The notes under the pieces were generated by a model. It did no database searches. It was not told the DNA's origin and worked only from the letters and a program-made list of their open reading frames with translations. Positions 1 through 12,984 of a stretch of 64,000 nucleotides of DNA are shown piece by piece (positions within the stretch are counted from its first letter, which is position 1; every line of letters begins with the position of its first letter). The position numbers and the translations under genes are program-made. The stretch is from Heterobilharzia americana (taxonomy: Eukaryota > Platyhelminthes > Trematoda > Strigeidida > Schistosomatidae), in NCBI GenBank assembly GCA_944470555.2, contig OX104128.1, forward strand, positions 46,855,920 to 46,919,919. Direction: 5' to 3'.

Positions 1-869
1 CACCCCAACTTGAGAAATCAAAATTCTAATGGGTGGGGTGTCACGAATGGCAAACTGGGAGCGGACAACAAGCGAAGAGAACCAACCATGGATGGAGAGG
101 AACTCGGTGAAATGAACGATAATGGAGAACAATTGGCAGACTTCTGCGAGTTTAATTATCTGGTGATTGGAGGCAGGAATATTCATAAAACAACATGGAT
201 CTGATTTCACCAGATGGACACAGTAAAAACTAGGGCAGTTTCATTTCGATCTGAAGAAAGTGAAGGTGCAGCCTACTGGACACAAGATCAGTTCAGGAAG
301 AGGAATAGATGTAGGTTCAATTCACTCACTATCTAACGTGAGGGACCTCTAAAACCAAGTTGAAAGTTTCAAAGAAACTGTTGTTGGACCAGAGTTGAAG
401 TTCAACACACTGAACAGGAAGTGAAGGACTAATCTACAAAGAACATCTTCAGAATTTCCAGTAAAGTACAGACATTCATCAACAGCTAACATCTACGCTC
501 GATATTGTTAATCAGGTGGCCAGAATAACAAGAATTAGCAACAACGAAATCTGGCCTGGCAACGAACCAACGAAGCAAGAACCCATCGCCCAACAAATTT
601 GCAGAAGAAAGTGTAGATGTGTTGGATTGGACATACACTGAGAAAACCATTCGGGGACATCACGCACCAGACCAGTTCCTCGAGTGGAAGCCACATGGGA
701 AGCGACGAGTTGGGCGTCCCAGCTGAGGGTGACATGGACGAGATGGTGTGAGGAAGAAATGAAAGCTTGTGGGCTGTCGTGGAGTCAGGTTCGAAAGACC
801 ACAGAGAAGAGAGTGAAATGGAGACTTGCTACTGAAGCCCTATGTTCCACCAGGAACCCAAGGGACAAA
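1..869 (+). mobile_element. RTE-clade LINE copy A, internally deleted pseudogene
   Basis: Decayed copy of a non-LTR retrotransposon whose protein would carry an AP-type endonuclease, a reverse transcriptase (RT) and a C-terminal tail. The window opens inside the endonuclease: bases 40-204 read GADNKRREPT, GEMNDNGEQLADFCEF and HKTTW, matching copy E, then hit a stop. Homology to the endonuclease/RT linker continues to about 451 (the 'caaagaacatcttcag' stretch). It then jumps to the C-terminal domain at about 452 ('tttccagtaaagtacag'), so the whole RT domain, about 1.7 kb in copy E, is missing. From 472 the tail is readable in pieces (LEWKPHGKRRVGRP, then the RVTWTRWCEEE frame, then ATEALCSTRNPRD). 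The element ends at about 869 and is followed by an A/T-rich 'aatgaataataat' tail typical of RTE elements. There are several stops and frameshifts. Family call by eye. Confidence 0.85.
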
Positions 870-890
870 TAATGAATAATAATATTAATT

Positions 891-2424
891 TTTTTGAGTG
901 TGTGCCCTTCAATTGCCAAGTTGCAATGTGCGTATGAACAAAACACACACAAGAGGTTTGGATAAAGCCGCTGTACTTTAGTGCAATATAATTGGTTGGA
1001 CAGAGAGATTGATTACTGAATCTTTGTTCATCGAATCAACCCGCAACATATGTAGTAGAATTGAAGCAGCTTCCATAGCGGAGATATAGAATGTTTTACT
1101 ACCGATAAAAACAAATCATATGAGGTGATATAGATCTAAAAATCAAATGTCGAAATTTATGTGATTACATTGATATGACTATGAGCAATATTTTACAATC
1201 GAAAAGTCATTTAGTAAATAATACTGCATCTCTGTGTGTTATAAGTCGTATAAACTAATCTAATATGGAGTTGAATTATACCACAGTGCCAAAGTATTAC
1301 ACATATTATTGACACCTGACTTCACGCTGATTTTGGAGTTATATTTTGGAAGTGTATTGTCTGTGCACTTAAGAATAATCTTCTTGAGGACTCAACTGCC
1401 CATTGTATTTGAAACTATTCGGAAAATTATTTTTATTCCCGATAGAAGTTCAGAGGTATTACCACTCGATTATTCATATAGTGTTAAATGATATAGGCTT
1501 TAACACTCAATTTTCCAGATATGCCATGTTTAGAAGTGCTAAAAAGCCCAAGAACTGTATGTCACGCTTCCTGATACAGACTTATGTGTCTTTTTTGTCT
1601 TATACTTTATTGTATTTATGATATTAGGATATTTGGTGTGAAAATCAACTTTTAGAAGAAGACAGGTACATTTTTCACAATTAGCGTATTGACTTATTTC
1701 AATAAACAGTAGTGGTAATGTGTTCAGATCCGTAAGCAGCTAATTTAATACACCGGAAATATGTTTATTTGCTTACTGACAGAATCTAATGAAAGCCACT
1801 ATTTAATGAGGAGAATTTTTCATTCGCATGTATGCATAGTTTGACTTACGAGACCAATAATATCTCTCCATAAAACTTCATATGTTTTATGATTTCTATG
1901 ACAGTAAAGCGGTATAACTCATTTCTGATCATTCTGATTCATACGATTAACCCAGATTTTCCTCTATCTTGATTGCTTCCTCTCCTGGAATATGATAAAT
2001 ATGCATGTCAGAAGATACATCCATAAACAAAAATACATACAGAACGTTAGTCTTAACTTTGATTTTCAACAACAGAAAACAATCAAGACCTTTACGCCTA
2101 AATTAGTCATCGTCAGTGAAACACTAGTATTCGCTGATCAACGTCCGATTGAAATATAATCCAGTCAAACTCAAACGTAAGATATGTTCTTTATTTTACG
2201 TTTCTAGTATTTTAGCAATAACTTTATATGACCTCCAGCAACTGAATTGGACGATCAAAAATTTACTAACTAGATAGAATTTATTTTGTTCCTAGCATTA
2301 TCTCGTCGTTGATGGGATCGAATGGATAGGTTTCTATAGGTTTATGGGCTCCTGCGTTGATGCCTTGACACTGCCTGTAGTTTCAACTTTGTGATAACGA
2401 TGGGACTTACTTATCAGATAGATG
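891..2424. other. AT-rich non-coding stretch
   Basis: I see no gene. Two small overlapping open frames at 1309-1621 have no recognisable motifs and look like chance AT-rich frames. No repeat family was recognised here. Confidence 0.5.
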
Positions 2425-2640
2425 TACCTGCCTCCCAGTGAGTGATTTCGTTTCCACTAAGAATTCAATACAAAACAAGTCGTTTCGACTGACACAGCGT
2501 TATCTACTGGGCTATCGAGTCACGATAATCCCTTCTTGTGTGACAGGTACAGTTGTTTACACCTACATGACTAGTCAAAAATAGGATGTAACGAGCATCC
2601 TTGATTCCACTGATAGCCAGTATCCATCATAAATTTAAAG
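2425..2640 (+). mobile_element. Sm-alpha-type SINE-like element with hammerhead ribozyme relic (copy S1)
   Basis: About 215 bp that align by eye with two other places in the window (13475-13650 and 46240-46460). All three share a 'cagtgagtgat'-like block near the left end. S1 and the 46 kb copy also share 'gcgttatc' followed by an 'a/cgagtc'-like block. The right part resembles the schistosome Sm-alpha hammerhead: 'caggtac' at 2544, 'ataggatgtaacgagc' at 2581-2596 in place of a 'ataggacgaaacg' core, then 'ttgattccactg' as the 3' arm. The conserved GAAA is mutated to GTAA and the CUGANGA box is broken, so self-cleavage is unlikely. Sm-alpha elements are known to be Pol III-type and HHR-bearing; assignment here is by recognition only. 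Confidence 0.7.
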
Positions 2641-5450
2641 TTAAAACTTATTAAAATACAACAATAAAGTAATCAATTCCCTTCTGTCAGATTTGCTCCT
2701 TTAAACGAAGTACAGTTTGGAACCCTAATTTAAGACTTAACTGAGAGTATTCAGTGTAAAAGAACCAACTTAAGACTGCTTCATATTGAATTACAAACCT
2801 TGGAACTTAACTAATAAATAATCTGAAAACATTTCGTTCATAAATGAACCTTATGTAAAATATTCATGAATAATAAACAAATGTGATTATTATTTATACT
2901 TATTCATGTTTTATCAGAAAACAAGTGTTTTTTTGAAAATTATTTATTTGAAATTATTTTTTATGACAGTCCGTCTCCGCTACAGTGTCAAGACCAAATA
3001 CATCATACTATAAATAGGCTGGAATGCATGAATTTGACAGATGAAACAATAATAATAAAAAAACGAAATTGAAAATGGGAATGGATCTGAATGGCTCATT
3101 GTAATAATTCTAGCTTCGGAAACACTTTCCTAGATTATCTACTCTTCAGATGATTGCATTATATCAAACGAATGCATTTTAAAAGTATTCCACTTAGGAT
3201 ACGTGCTATTAGTTGTAATGACGGCAGTATACCGGCAGTTAGTTAAAGAAGAGGTGAAATAAACTATTCAGAAACCCGGCATATTCATGAAAACTGTTAA
3301 ATTATTAAGTAACTTATCAGATATTTTTATTTGGTTTTGATATTTCTTCTCGTTGACCCGATCTCACGCTGCTCGAACTTGTCCAAAACTAGGTTACATT
3401 TACGAAACGGTAAGAGATAATGAGTACAAAGATAGCTTTGGTCCATCCCAAGATATCCTTTCATATCTTTGAATGAAAAATGCATATGAAACATATCCAT
3501 TAGATAGTATCAATATACGGGTGCAATTGCCCCTGTAAACATATGACCAAAAACTTGACTTGTATTATGAATATCTTTCTTAGTCAGTATGTTCGTAGCC
3601 TTCTGTGGAAAGCAGAATCTGTTGAAAATCTACGATTGGCTTATGCACTAAAGTCCATAACAAGGTCTATGAGATAGTCTTACTGAAAGCATTAGATTGG
3701 TTTTCAAAGGTTGCATGAAATAGCTTATATATGACTCCATTGATGGACAAAATTATACCCAGTGTCTATCAGAAAACTTTAACCGTTCTCCAATTCATTG
3801 CAAGAACTGGTTGTTTTAATCAATCACTCGGTTACGTTATATCAATTAAGCTTAACACTACATGCATTTGTATCTATTTTAGAATGTCATAAGATTTCCA
3901 AGCTTTTTGCAAAGGTGCTCACGTAACAAAAGTTATCGCTTCTAAGAGATCCATATAAAAATAGACAAAACCATACTATAAATGTCTTTCGTTACGCCAG
4001 AAAAAATTGTTTAAAACAATTTATTTCACAAAAAATTAAACATAAAGTAGCATGCTTTAATTTGGTCTCTTCTGTTTTGATAAAGAGAACCCAATAAAGA
4101 CAGGTTTATAGTTCGATAATACTTCAAATTCTTCCATATATCTGACTAGCTTTGTATCGACTCACAAATGAAAACAAAATGCTTTCAAAAGGAAAAGGAT
4201 TCACAGCTTCTAGATAAAAGATGCGCAAAGACCTTACCAGTTCAAACTCAGTCTTCTTCTTTGATGACTCTACATTCGACCTTGTTAGCATAAATTTAGA
4301 GAAGTCTGAATATATATCTTAATAAGACTTGCTGGTTAACGAATCTAAATCCGATTCAATATTCACTCCCTCCTTCATCTTACTTCCACAAAAGAATAAT
4401 TTCCAACTGCATTAAAGCAGCATGCGCCACGATGAATTCTTGAATTTTGTTACACTGTGAATTATGCTACTTGCTGACTTCTTACCGGTTACCATCATTA
4501 GAATAACTAATGTCATAAAGCCAGGCCTTTTTTGGCTGTTGATACTGTATGAATAGTAAGTAATAACCTCCCAACTATACAAATATTACTGAACTTATCG
4601 ACATTTAGTCTCTTTTAAGTACAAACAATAAGTAAGAAGTACCACCGTGGTCGGGAGAATTCCTTGAGATAGTCCAGGAAAACATATAACCTGATCACAC
4701 GACTTATACTGAGAAGTTGTCAACAAGACCACAAACCATGCCTCAGAGTCCAAATTTCTTGTCTACAAATGTGATAAACTCATTGAAAAACAAAAAGAAA
4801 TTAATGAATAAAAATGTTTCTGTTCGAAAATTATACTTACTAAACTTACCTTTACAAATAAAGAATAAACAGAATCCTTAGGAAGATATATTTTAAGAAA
4901 AATTCCATTGCCTTCAGAAACATGAAAAGAAGATTTAAGAGACTTATAGAGGTGTGGAAATTTTAAAACATAACTAGGTTTTTAATTTTAGCCGATTAAC
5001 TTGACATATACGTGTTCATAGTGAGCCTTGGCGGTCCTCAAAGAAGCAATTCGAAGGACTATTTTTTCTAAATGCAGATGAGTATTCTTATGTTTTTCTT
5101 TCAATAGATCCTAAGGCCATTCGATTGCTTAGTAAAAAGCGATTTTTCATTAATTTCTCCTACTCAGCAACTTCTCGACTGTAAATTGCAAAGGAAGTTG
5201 CTGAACTCCTTACACATCAGTTTTGCAACTTACAGTGATTTCAAATTTCGCATTGTTTAATCAGGTTACTTAGAGAAAGAGAGAGAGAGCAACAGCATAG
5301 TTCAATATCTCAGCCTATTTATTTATAATTCCCACTCAACAAGGTTTCGAGTTATTAATGTCCTGTGAACCTTAATATAACTGCTTGGTTGCCAACCTGG
5401 GTTTAAACTTCAGCAATCTGTAAAACCCATCTTTATCATATTATTACTCT
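2641..5450. other. AT-rich non-coding stretch
   Basis: No gene or recognisable repeat family. It contains only a short GA-rich simple repeat at about 5272-5289. It separates the two inverted RTE copies A and B. Confidence 0.5.
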
Positions 5451-5459
5451 TATAATTAT

Positions 5460-5999
5460 CATTTGTCCCTTGGGTTCCTGGTGGAACATAGGGCTTCAGT
5501 AGCAAGTCTCCATTTCACTCTCTTCTCTGTGGTCTTTCGAACCTGACTCCACGACAGCCCACAAGCTTTCATTTCTTCCTCACACCATCTCGTCCATGTC
5601 ACCCTCAGCTGGGACGCCCAACTCGTCGCTTCCCATGTGGCTTCCACTCGAGGAACTGGTCTGGTGCGTGATGTCCCCGAATAGTTTTCTCAGTGTATGT
5701 CCAATCCAACGCATCTACACTTTCTTCTGCAAATTTGTTGGGCGATGGGTTCTTGCTTCGTTGGTTCGTTGCCAGGCCAGATTTCGTTGTTGCTAATTCT
5801 TGTTATTCTGGCCACCTGATTAACAATATCGAGCGTAGATGTTAGCTGTTAATGAATGCCTTTTGCTTGTTGGAAATGTTTTTCGTGACGCGCCAAGATT
5901 CAGAACCATGTAGAAGCAATGACTTGACGTTGGTGTGAAATATCCGGATTATGTTCTTTATGCTAAACACAGTAAATTTCCACGCTGATTTCAGTTAAG
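5460..5999 (-). mobile_element. RTE-clade LINE copy B, 5'-truncated pseudogene
   Basis: 3' fragment of the same LINE family in reverse orientation to copy A. On the minus strand it runs from about 5999 (matching the copy E region that encodes VWRSSALSMWNKIRIL) through the C-terminal tail (ATSWASQLRVTW, EEEMKACGLSWSQV, ATEALCSTRNPRD) to 5460. Between 5460 and about 5853 it differs from copy A (472-869) at only three positions that I can see, and it shares A's private 5-nt insertion in the KWRW motif region. Upstream of 5853 the two diverge at once. The 5' truncation point lies next to a perfect AT-rich palindrome. Multiple stops show it is dead. Confidence 0.85.
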
Positions 6000-6000
6000 T

Positions 6001-6020
6001 GAATTTTTAATTAAAAATTC
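6001..6020. repeat. 20-bp perfect palindrome at the truncated end of RTE copy B
   Basis: GAATTTTTAATTAAAAATTC reads the same on both strands. It directly abuts the 5' truncation point of copy B. It may be chance in AT-rich DNA. Confidence 0.8.
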
Positions 6021-7019
6021 CACCTAGATGTTTACACTGTGAGAAAAAATAAATAAATTACTAATCTTGAACTGACATCATCTGAAAAATTCTTATTTAT
6101 TCAAGGACATTGCACGTAAAAAAATTCCGTTTTACAAGTTTGCTGTACAGAGATAGGTCATCTTTTTATGCTTATAGAGGAAACTAAGGAGACATTTTCT
6201 TCTCTTGAACGACATTTAACTTTGAAAATCGAACATTTATCCATTCCGCTTAGGATCTCTATGAATATATGAATCACCAAAGGGAAATCCTATTTCCGAA
6301 GAAAACAATATCAAGAACAACTATTATAATTTATCTGACTTCCTTTCATAACCATCTTTGTATCTCTAATGTAGTTAGTTAATTATATTTTTTGCGATTC
6401 TTTTACAATGAAATGGTTGGAAAACATTATTTCACGCTCCTAGTTAGATTATTTTGCGTTTATCACGTGAAGAAATCAAATAATTTTGTTTTCAAAGGTT
6501 TTGTAGAAAAATGTATTGAAAGGGAAGTCTCCTTTTACAACCAAATGCTCAATAGTGATGACTGACATAATCATAAAAGACTAAAGATTAGCACTCTTAC
6601 TCTGTGTTTATAAAGATGCCTATACATGCTGATAACTGATGAAAGATCATAGGAAAAGTACGAGACAAAGTATTTCTAAAATTTCTTCGAATCTTTAGCA
6701 AAAACAAAAATGAAGAAGATAACGATGCTTTTTTTTACACTCATTGACACCAAAAAAAACTCAAAGTTTGCAGAATAGTCTCTTGCTACGGGTGACAGAA
6801 CAGTAATGTATTTGGAAACGTTTTGCAATTGATTGATCACTAGAGAACAACCACTCCCGTATTGTCTAGTCCTGAATACTGACCGATTTCTATCCATCAG
6901 TTTTCAACGTGGCCGTCAAGCTAGGAGGCTCACCATTCCCACTTACTTTGAACAATACTAGTTGGGTGCAGAAAATCCATGGGAAGCTCTGACACTCCTA
7001 CATTTCATGCATTTTGGCA
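6021..7019. other. AT-rich non-coding stretch
   Basis: No gene recognised. The 73-codon minus-strand frame at 6676-6897 has a hydrophobic, low-complexity end and no known motif. Confidence 0.45.
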
Positions 7020-7125
7020 TGGATGTCTTTAACCTCAAGGGAACAGGTTTCTCCTGTGCGATTCTAACCCACATCACGCAGTGTTGCATTCAGTGACCTT
7101 ACCACTGAGCTTTTCGGGATATGAC
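7020..7125 (-). mobile_element. tRNA-related SINE-like fragment
   Basis: Read on the minus strand, this has a box A-like 'agctcagtggtaagg' (7097-7111) and, about 30 bases on, a box B-like 'gggttagaatcgc' (7058-7070). That is the internal Pol III promoter layout of a tRNA. It does not fold into a convincing tRNA, so it is better read as a decayed tRNA-derived SINE or tRNA pseudogene. Confidence 0.5.
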
Positions 7126-10100
7126 TGACCTTCTATAGATCTGGACCGTATACACTGAAGCAAGGTAGTTAAGGGTGTTTTGGTGAAATATTTGATTTCC
7201 AGTTTCTTAGTCCAGTCAAAAAGTCTGAAGCTATAATAAGCAATGTACGGATTCAAGAATGAAGTTTCTCAAAAAGTAGAATGGCAAGTATATCGTAATT
7301 TATATTGGCTCTAGTTGAATAGAGCAACTCAAGAAAAAACCGGACTGGCCATTTTTTTTTCCAACTTTTATTTAGGGAGTTTATACACAATATAATTCTA
7401 TCTTATAGAAATTTGGTACCACTAAAATGGCGAGCTACATATCTTTGCAATCACTAACTTTCGAATGACAAAAATATCCTAACTGTAGTGGAATGAATGA
7501 TTTGAAAATCCCTCCTGAGCAACATACTTTGACAGTACTGTTATTTGTTTGAATATTTTCACCTTCATTATGGATATTATCCTTTAACCCTAACCGATGT
7601 AACATTATTTTGTCATTTGCTTATCTTCTTTGACTTAACACATTATTTGTCTTTGTTGCTTCATTTTGCTGTGTGGTGCTGGACTTTTGACAACATAGAG
7701 TTGTGTTACTGTTCCCGGCGTTTTGTTTTGACTAAACTCAATGTTATGCTGTGTAGTGATTGCTTATCTTTTGCCTGTTTACTGGAAACGCTTATTTATT
7801 GATTTGTCTATTCAAGACACAGTTTTGACCCTATTTTTGTTGTGTACTGTAAATGTTGATGAATAAACAAGAGATAAAGAGGTTTTCAGCAGCATTTTTG
7901 TTTCTTCATTAGGCATACATATCTCTCAGTTATCTAAGCAACTGTTCTTGTCGCTATTTTACAACTGATAAGTGTGAGAATGTATCCAGTTACTGAACTG
8001 CAAAAGGAACAATATATAAAAGAACAATTTGTGATAAAAATCAACATCATACTTATATTTTACGCCAAATACTATTTCGATCTTTATTACATATTACAAA
8101 AAATTCAGCAGCAAAGCTAGTATGAAAAACAGAGTCTGAATCCTATGACATCTGTGTTTTGAAATCTAGTGAATGTGAAATCTTTTATCACCTACTGTCT
8201 GTAAAGTATTAATAAATAAAAACGGGTGATCAATCATATCAGTGTATTCCCAATGTTTTCATAAAATCTTACTTCATATTATATGTCAGCTTATTTTTGT
8301 TGAATGAGTTGATTGACTGTGTGGTATGCACGATGCAATGATGAATAATTAATATCTAAAGTCGTTGATGTTCTCATAATTTTGACATTTCATCTTCATG
8401 AATTTTTTATGCATAGAGTTTCAGACTTTAACTAAAAAATATTTCTACGAAATTTCCACTGTAGATAATAACAATGTAGTCTAAACATCTCGCAGACGAT
8501 ATTTAAGCTTTGTTAAAATACCTCTTTATTTGAATTAATTCTTGAAAAATTGTGAATACATTTCCTTATTTATGCTGCCCTAATGAAGTAGATCGCATAA
8601 AAGTGCCCTGTTCAGGAATGATCAGGTGTTAGATTGCTCTGATGGTATCAAACAACCGATGAGATTATATAATTCATTACACTTTTCCACCTCAAGTTTA
8701 TTTATCGCTTCACCTGTAAATACGGAAGCAATAATGTAAGAAGAACTGGGAGATGATTATCTACCAGGATTACCACGTGCATATTTGAGAGCCTATGTCT
8801 GAGAGATTTATTGTCCATTGGCGATGCAACAGCCCATCACATATTTGATATATCAACCAACTGCAGTGAACTCCTTCACATAACTGAACAGACAAGGTAC
8901 TTCGCGCATACTTCAACTTAAGTAAGTCCTTACTATCCAACAACTCCAACCGAAACTCCATTTTCATGAAGAGTTTGTGATCATTTTATTATCGCCCTGG
9001 TGATTGTGGACTTCAAACTCTTTCAAGTTTCCCGATAAAATGAAATTGTGAAACGTTTATCTCAGTCTGCATTTATATTGACCATACTTTTGTTATAACT
9101 GCTTTTATTAGTAAAATAATAACTCATCTCAGTCAATCAACATTAGTTTAGATACTTCTTAACAGGGTCACGTAGTAGCTTGTATTTAATTATGTTCTTA
9201 TCTCACTCCTTGGTGATTATTCCTCACATTTCTTCATATAATATGTATATGCTGACACTGAACTATATTAGTTTACCTACTTTTCATTCTGAACTGTAAC
9301 CTTTTTTCTGATCTTCGATACTTTAAATTGTATAGTACATCACTTTTATACAAGGTGTGTTGGCATTTATCACAGAGATTATTTACTTTTTCAGGCTGGA
9401 TGCAGCTGATGGAAACCATAAAAAATAAAACTACCTCATTTTACTCCGCAAACGAAGTACTGGTTATAGTATTTGATCACACTAAAGTTTGAAATGTATC
9501 GATTTAAAAGTAACACTGGTCATATATATAAATACTATTATTGACAAGACGTCTGCTATTTTAGATGGGGAATTCACATTGTTTATCCAGAAATTGAGAC
9601 CTTTTTGAGATGAATGCATTCCGTCGGTCTGATCACTAGTATTTCTGATTCAACGATCCACCTCTTTCTATCAGCTGAATCTTAATTCTCTACTTCTCAG
9701 TATAAGCATCCTTTACACAAACCCAATGAAAGGCGAGTGAAATGATTTGGTTATAGTGTATATCTAATTCTTTCACTTTAATGGTTTAGAATGGTTCCAT
9801 AACACAATTCTGCAAGGAATTGAATGAATGCGATAGGGTTAAAAGCTCAGTATATCTTACTCCAAAAAATATCTTGGTGTTCATGTCAAAATCCAATGTT
9901 AGGAGAATTGATTTCGAAATAGTCATATCCATGATATGTTTTACGTTATCATCGATGGTTAGCATTTTATTCAAACTAAGTGATTATAACTGATAGTGAA
10001 TTATATAATGTTGAATGTTCTCGACTGAACATCAAGATGAGTTCTGTCCAGTTCAACGAATGATTTCGTGTAGGTAAACACTGAGACAAGCAAAGTAAAA

Positions 10101-10274
10101 ACGGAATGCAGTACAAAATTTTGTTTACATGAATACTGACGGGAAAGTGAAGACAAACATGGGTAACCAGTGAAAATATAACAAAAGCGGTAGGTTAAGT
10201 TTCACAATTATTGTAGATGAAAATAAAAATATTACTACATGATGAACGTCAACCTGAGATCAATAAAGAAATCC
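7126..10274. other. Non-coding stretch with one possible transposon 3' end
   Basis: No gene recognised. From 7545 to about 7875 the + strand is T-rich, has an 85-codon open frame (7545-7802) with many aromatic and cysteine residues, and ends near 'gatgaataaacaag'. That looks more like the 3' untranslated part of a retroelement or transcript than a protein, but I cannot name it. The rest (7880-10274) holds only short chance frames. Confidence 0.4.
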
Positions 10275-10535
10275 TTATAAACCTCAAGATTGAGTGGTTG
10301 TAGAGCTCATCAGCGACTTACGTCGAGATGAGACCCCGTTATTTCTAATGAGAAGTCGTAATCGATGGTACAAATCAAGTAGGAACCCGAAGGTCCTGAG
10401 TTCGATCCCCCGTGGGATTATGGGTGGCCGCTACGAAAGAGTACGATACTAGTACAAAATAGTTATCATGTACTTTCAGGTTTCCAATGATTATCCTACT
10501 GATGTCAGTCCATGATGAATAGCCATCTGGAAAGA
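10275..10535 (+). mobile_element. tRNA-box SINE with hammerhead relic (copy F1)
   Basis: A box B-like 'gagttcgatcc' at 10398-10408 is followed 20-70 bases later by a decayed hammerhead: 'ctacgaaagagtacgatac' then 'tagtacaaaatagttatcatgtac', in the place of a CUGAGGA core, a GUCC/GGAC stem and GAAAC. It ends with 'caggtttccaatg' and 'ctgatgtcagtccatg', which recur in the other copies of this group (15.5, 24.5, 25.8, 26.0 and 27.1 kb). The left part (10281-10380) matches 12988-13095. The ribozyme core is destroyed. Confidence 0.7.
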
Positions 10536-12854
10536 AAAGAATTTACTAAATGTTGGGATTTTAAGGGATTTTAGAATGTACATTAGCACTCCGAAGTTCA
10601 TTATTCGAATATTTGACGCTATAGATTGATTACAGATTCGCGTTTTATAAATCAGGTCATTAGTGTTATTATATCTCATATGAATGTCGCCATAGCTATT
10701 GAACTGTAGTGCATGGAAAAAGTTATTGTCACTTATCCGACAATAAAAACAGGCTTAAAAGAGTTAATAATTACTTAGAAATAGAAGACATTTATCCTGG
10801 TGGTCGGGAAGATGTAATAATCTTTTCAAAGATACCTAAAGCCCATACAAAACTTGAAGTCTATTCGTTTTGAAATAAATAAAAGGCTTTTCAGTTGTGT
10901 TTTTCTGTTCACCCATTTTCAAGATACCGCCCTCAACGAAGTTCTGTTTTTGTCTTCAATGATCATAAGGTTGAAAATACATCAACTATAACTCATTGTG
11001 AAATGTGACAGAATTTTGTCGCTTGCTAGATGAAAATATATTTCAATCCTTGATATTTTATTTGTAAAATCATAAGATCTTTACGTCACACAAAGGGACG
11101 CTTTGTTCCTGATAAATAAAAGTGACTGTGAAAAGGATAATATTTCTGTTTTGACAGTGTTCTCACGCAGCCGAAATCTCTACGTCAGTCGAAGTGGTGG
11201 GTTACACATCCCATTCAGAACTTTAGACAAGTAAAAGTATATATACTACTTGAATAAAGTCAAACACAGCTAAATGTGCTAAAAAATTGGAAAAACAAAA
11301 TTAAGGTTAAAACTTAAACTACGACAAGGATGAAACTATTTATAGGAAAATGTATGAAAGGATTCAGCAGAATCCTACTGGGATTCTCTCCCTAATATGT
11401 TAAGTCAGATAAAAAACATTAAAAAGAATTATTGCTTTTAAGAACAAGTAATCGTCAAACACCTTAGCCACAAGACAAATCTGAATTAGGACACAACTCC
11501 AAGGATGCAGTTGCGGAGTAACAAAGTATTTCCTAAATATCCAGTTGATATTTGTTCCAGATGTTCCAGGAGAATTTTATTACTGTCTGAAATCATCACT
11601 ATTAGGATCTTTAAGGAAATTCCAAATATTCTGCTGAAGAAGTTATGGTTTGCACAGTGAAATATGACTTTCTAAGCACATCCGAACCATATTAAGACTT
11701 GCTCATATAAAATATTTCATTTCTTGAAATCAGCTGTCTAATATAACGAATATAATCTTGTTGGGAAAACAAGATGCATAAAGCGACACATGTGAAACAT
11801 ATGCACAGAAAACCTTATACTTTTCATGCTTACAGAAGCAACCCCATTTCAGTTAGGCCATTTTTCTTTAAAGTTAGCAAACTACAAACAAAACCCGGAA
11901 GACAAGTTTGAATTCATTGGAAAAAATCAAGTGTGAAATGGAAAACGCCACACAAAAGTAGGTTTCTACACAACCTTTGTGAAAAAGGTAAACGATGTCT
12001 GATCAGAAGTTCACAGAGTATCATGATAAACCAAACTTCTCACTATTATGATATGTGTAAGTATATTGATAAACAGTAGCCTAAAACAAAATCAGCATTC
12101 GAGGTCATCAGCCGCCAAGGTAAAAGTTTTGTGTTGCAACCTTGGCTTCGTGTTACTGTATGGGCGGAAATCCCTTAGTGAACAACTTTGACTTTTAGCT
12201 GATCAATGACAATAAACATCGAACTTGGGACCTGATGACTTCATTTTCTGACGGAAAACTGTACATAAATAACCTGTTTTTTGTCAGATAAAAGTTTTTT
12301 TCCGCAAAGTCACAAGTTCATCAGTAAAGTATCAGGTCTGATGATGAACAGTCATGTTTTGTATCCAGTTTCAGTATCTCACTGCGCTATTATCGTTTCG
12401 TATATTTATTATCCACTCAGTCGCTTCAACTGCACTCACTTCATATATGATACTACATATTCATATGAAATGTATTCTGCTGACATGCAGCTATCAACTT
12501 TATGTTCGATAGCAGGTATACTGAATGAAATGACAATGTTCTACATGTAGACATGCAAAATTTTCTGAATAACTGGAAAATATGAATTACAGTACACCTT
12601 GGTACAACTACTATAAAATACAAGTGAAAAAAGTTTATTGAATTCGTATCTCTGATGCCTCAACAACAGTTCAAATTAGCAAGAAATTAACTAGTTTTTT
12701 GTTTCTAAACCTTGTTACCGCCAGAAATATCCACCTTCGACAAATGCACTTTGACCACATATTACCGTTAGGCGCATCACTTGTATTAATTTTGTGACCA
12801 TAAACTAATTGAGAATTCTCTTCATAAATCTATTGATCCCATTGCTGTTTCAAT
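10536..12854. other. AT-rich non-coding stretch
   Basis: No gene or repeat recognised. The 89-codon frame at 12281-12550 shows no domain or signal that I can identify. Confidence 0.4.
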
Positions 12855-12984
12855 TTAGAGGTTTTTGAGGATTTTATAGATTTTTCATTAAGAAATGACA
12901 TTCGTTGGAGAACCATTGAAAAACATTTGAATGCTTGACAGTCTCATTGTCCTATTATAGGATCTTTCCTTGTCATCAACAAAA
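12855..12984 (-). mobile_element. tRNA-box SINE 3' fragment (copy F2a)
   Basis: Minus-strand match to the 3' half of the group. 'tgacattcgttggagaacc' followed by 'attgaaaaacatttgaatgc' corresponds to the part downstream of the hammerhead. 'gtcctattataggatc' is the stem II region. The left edge 'gaggtttttgaggatttta' corresponds to the common 3' tail (reverse of 'taaatccccacaaacct'). Confidence 0.6.
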
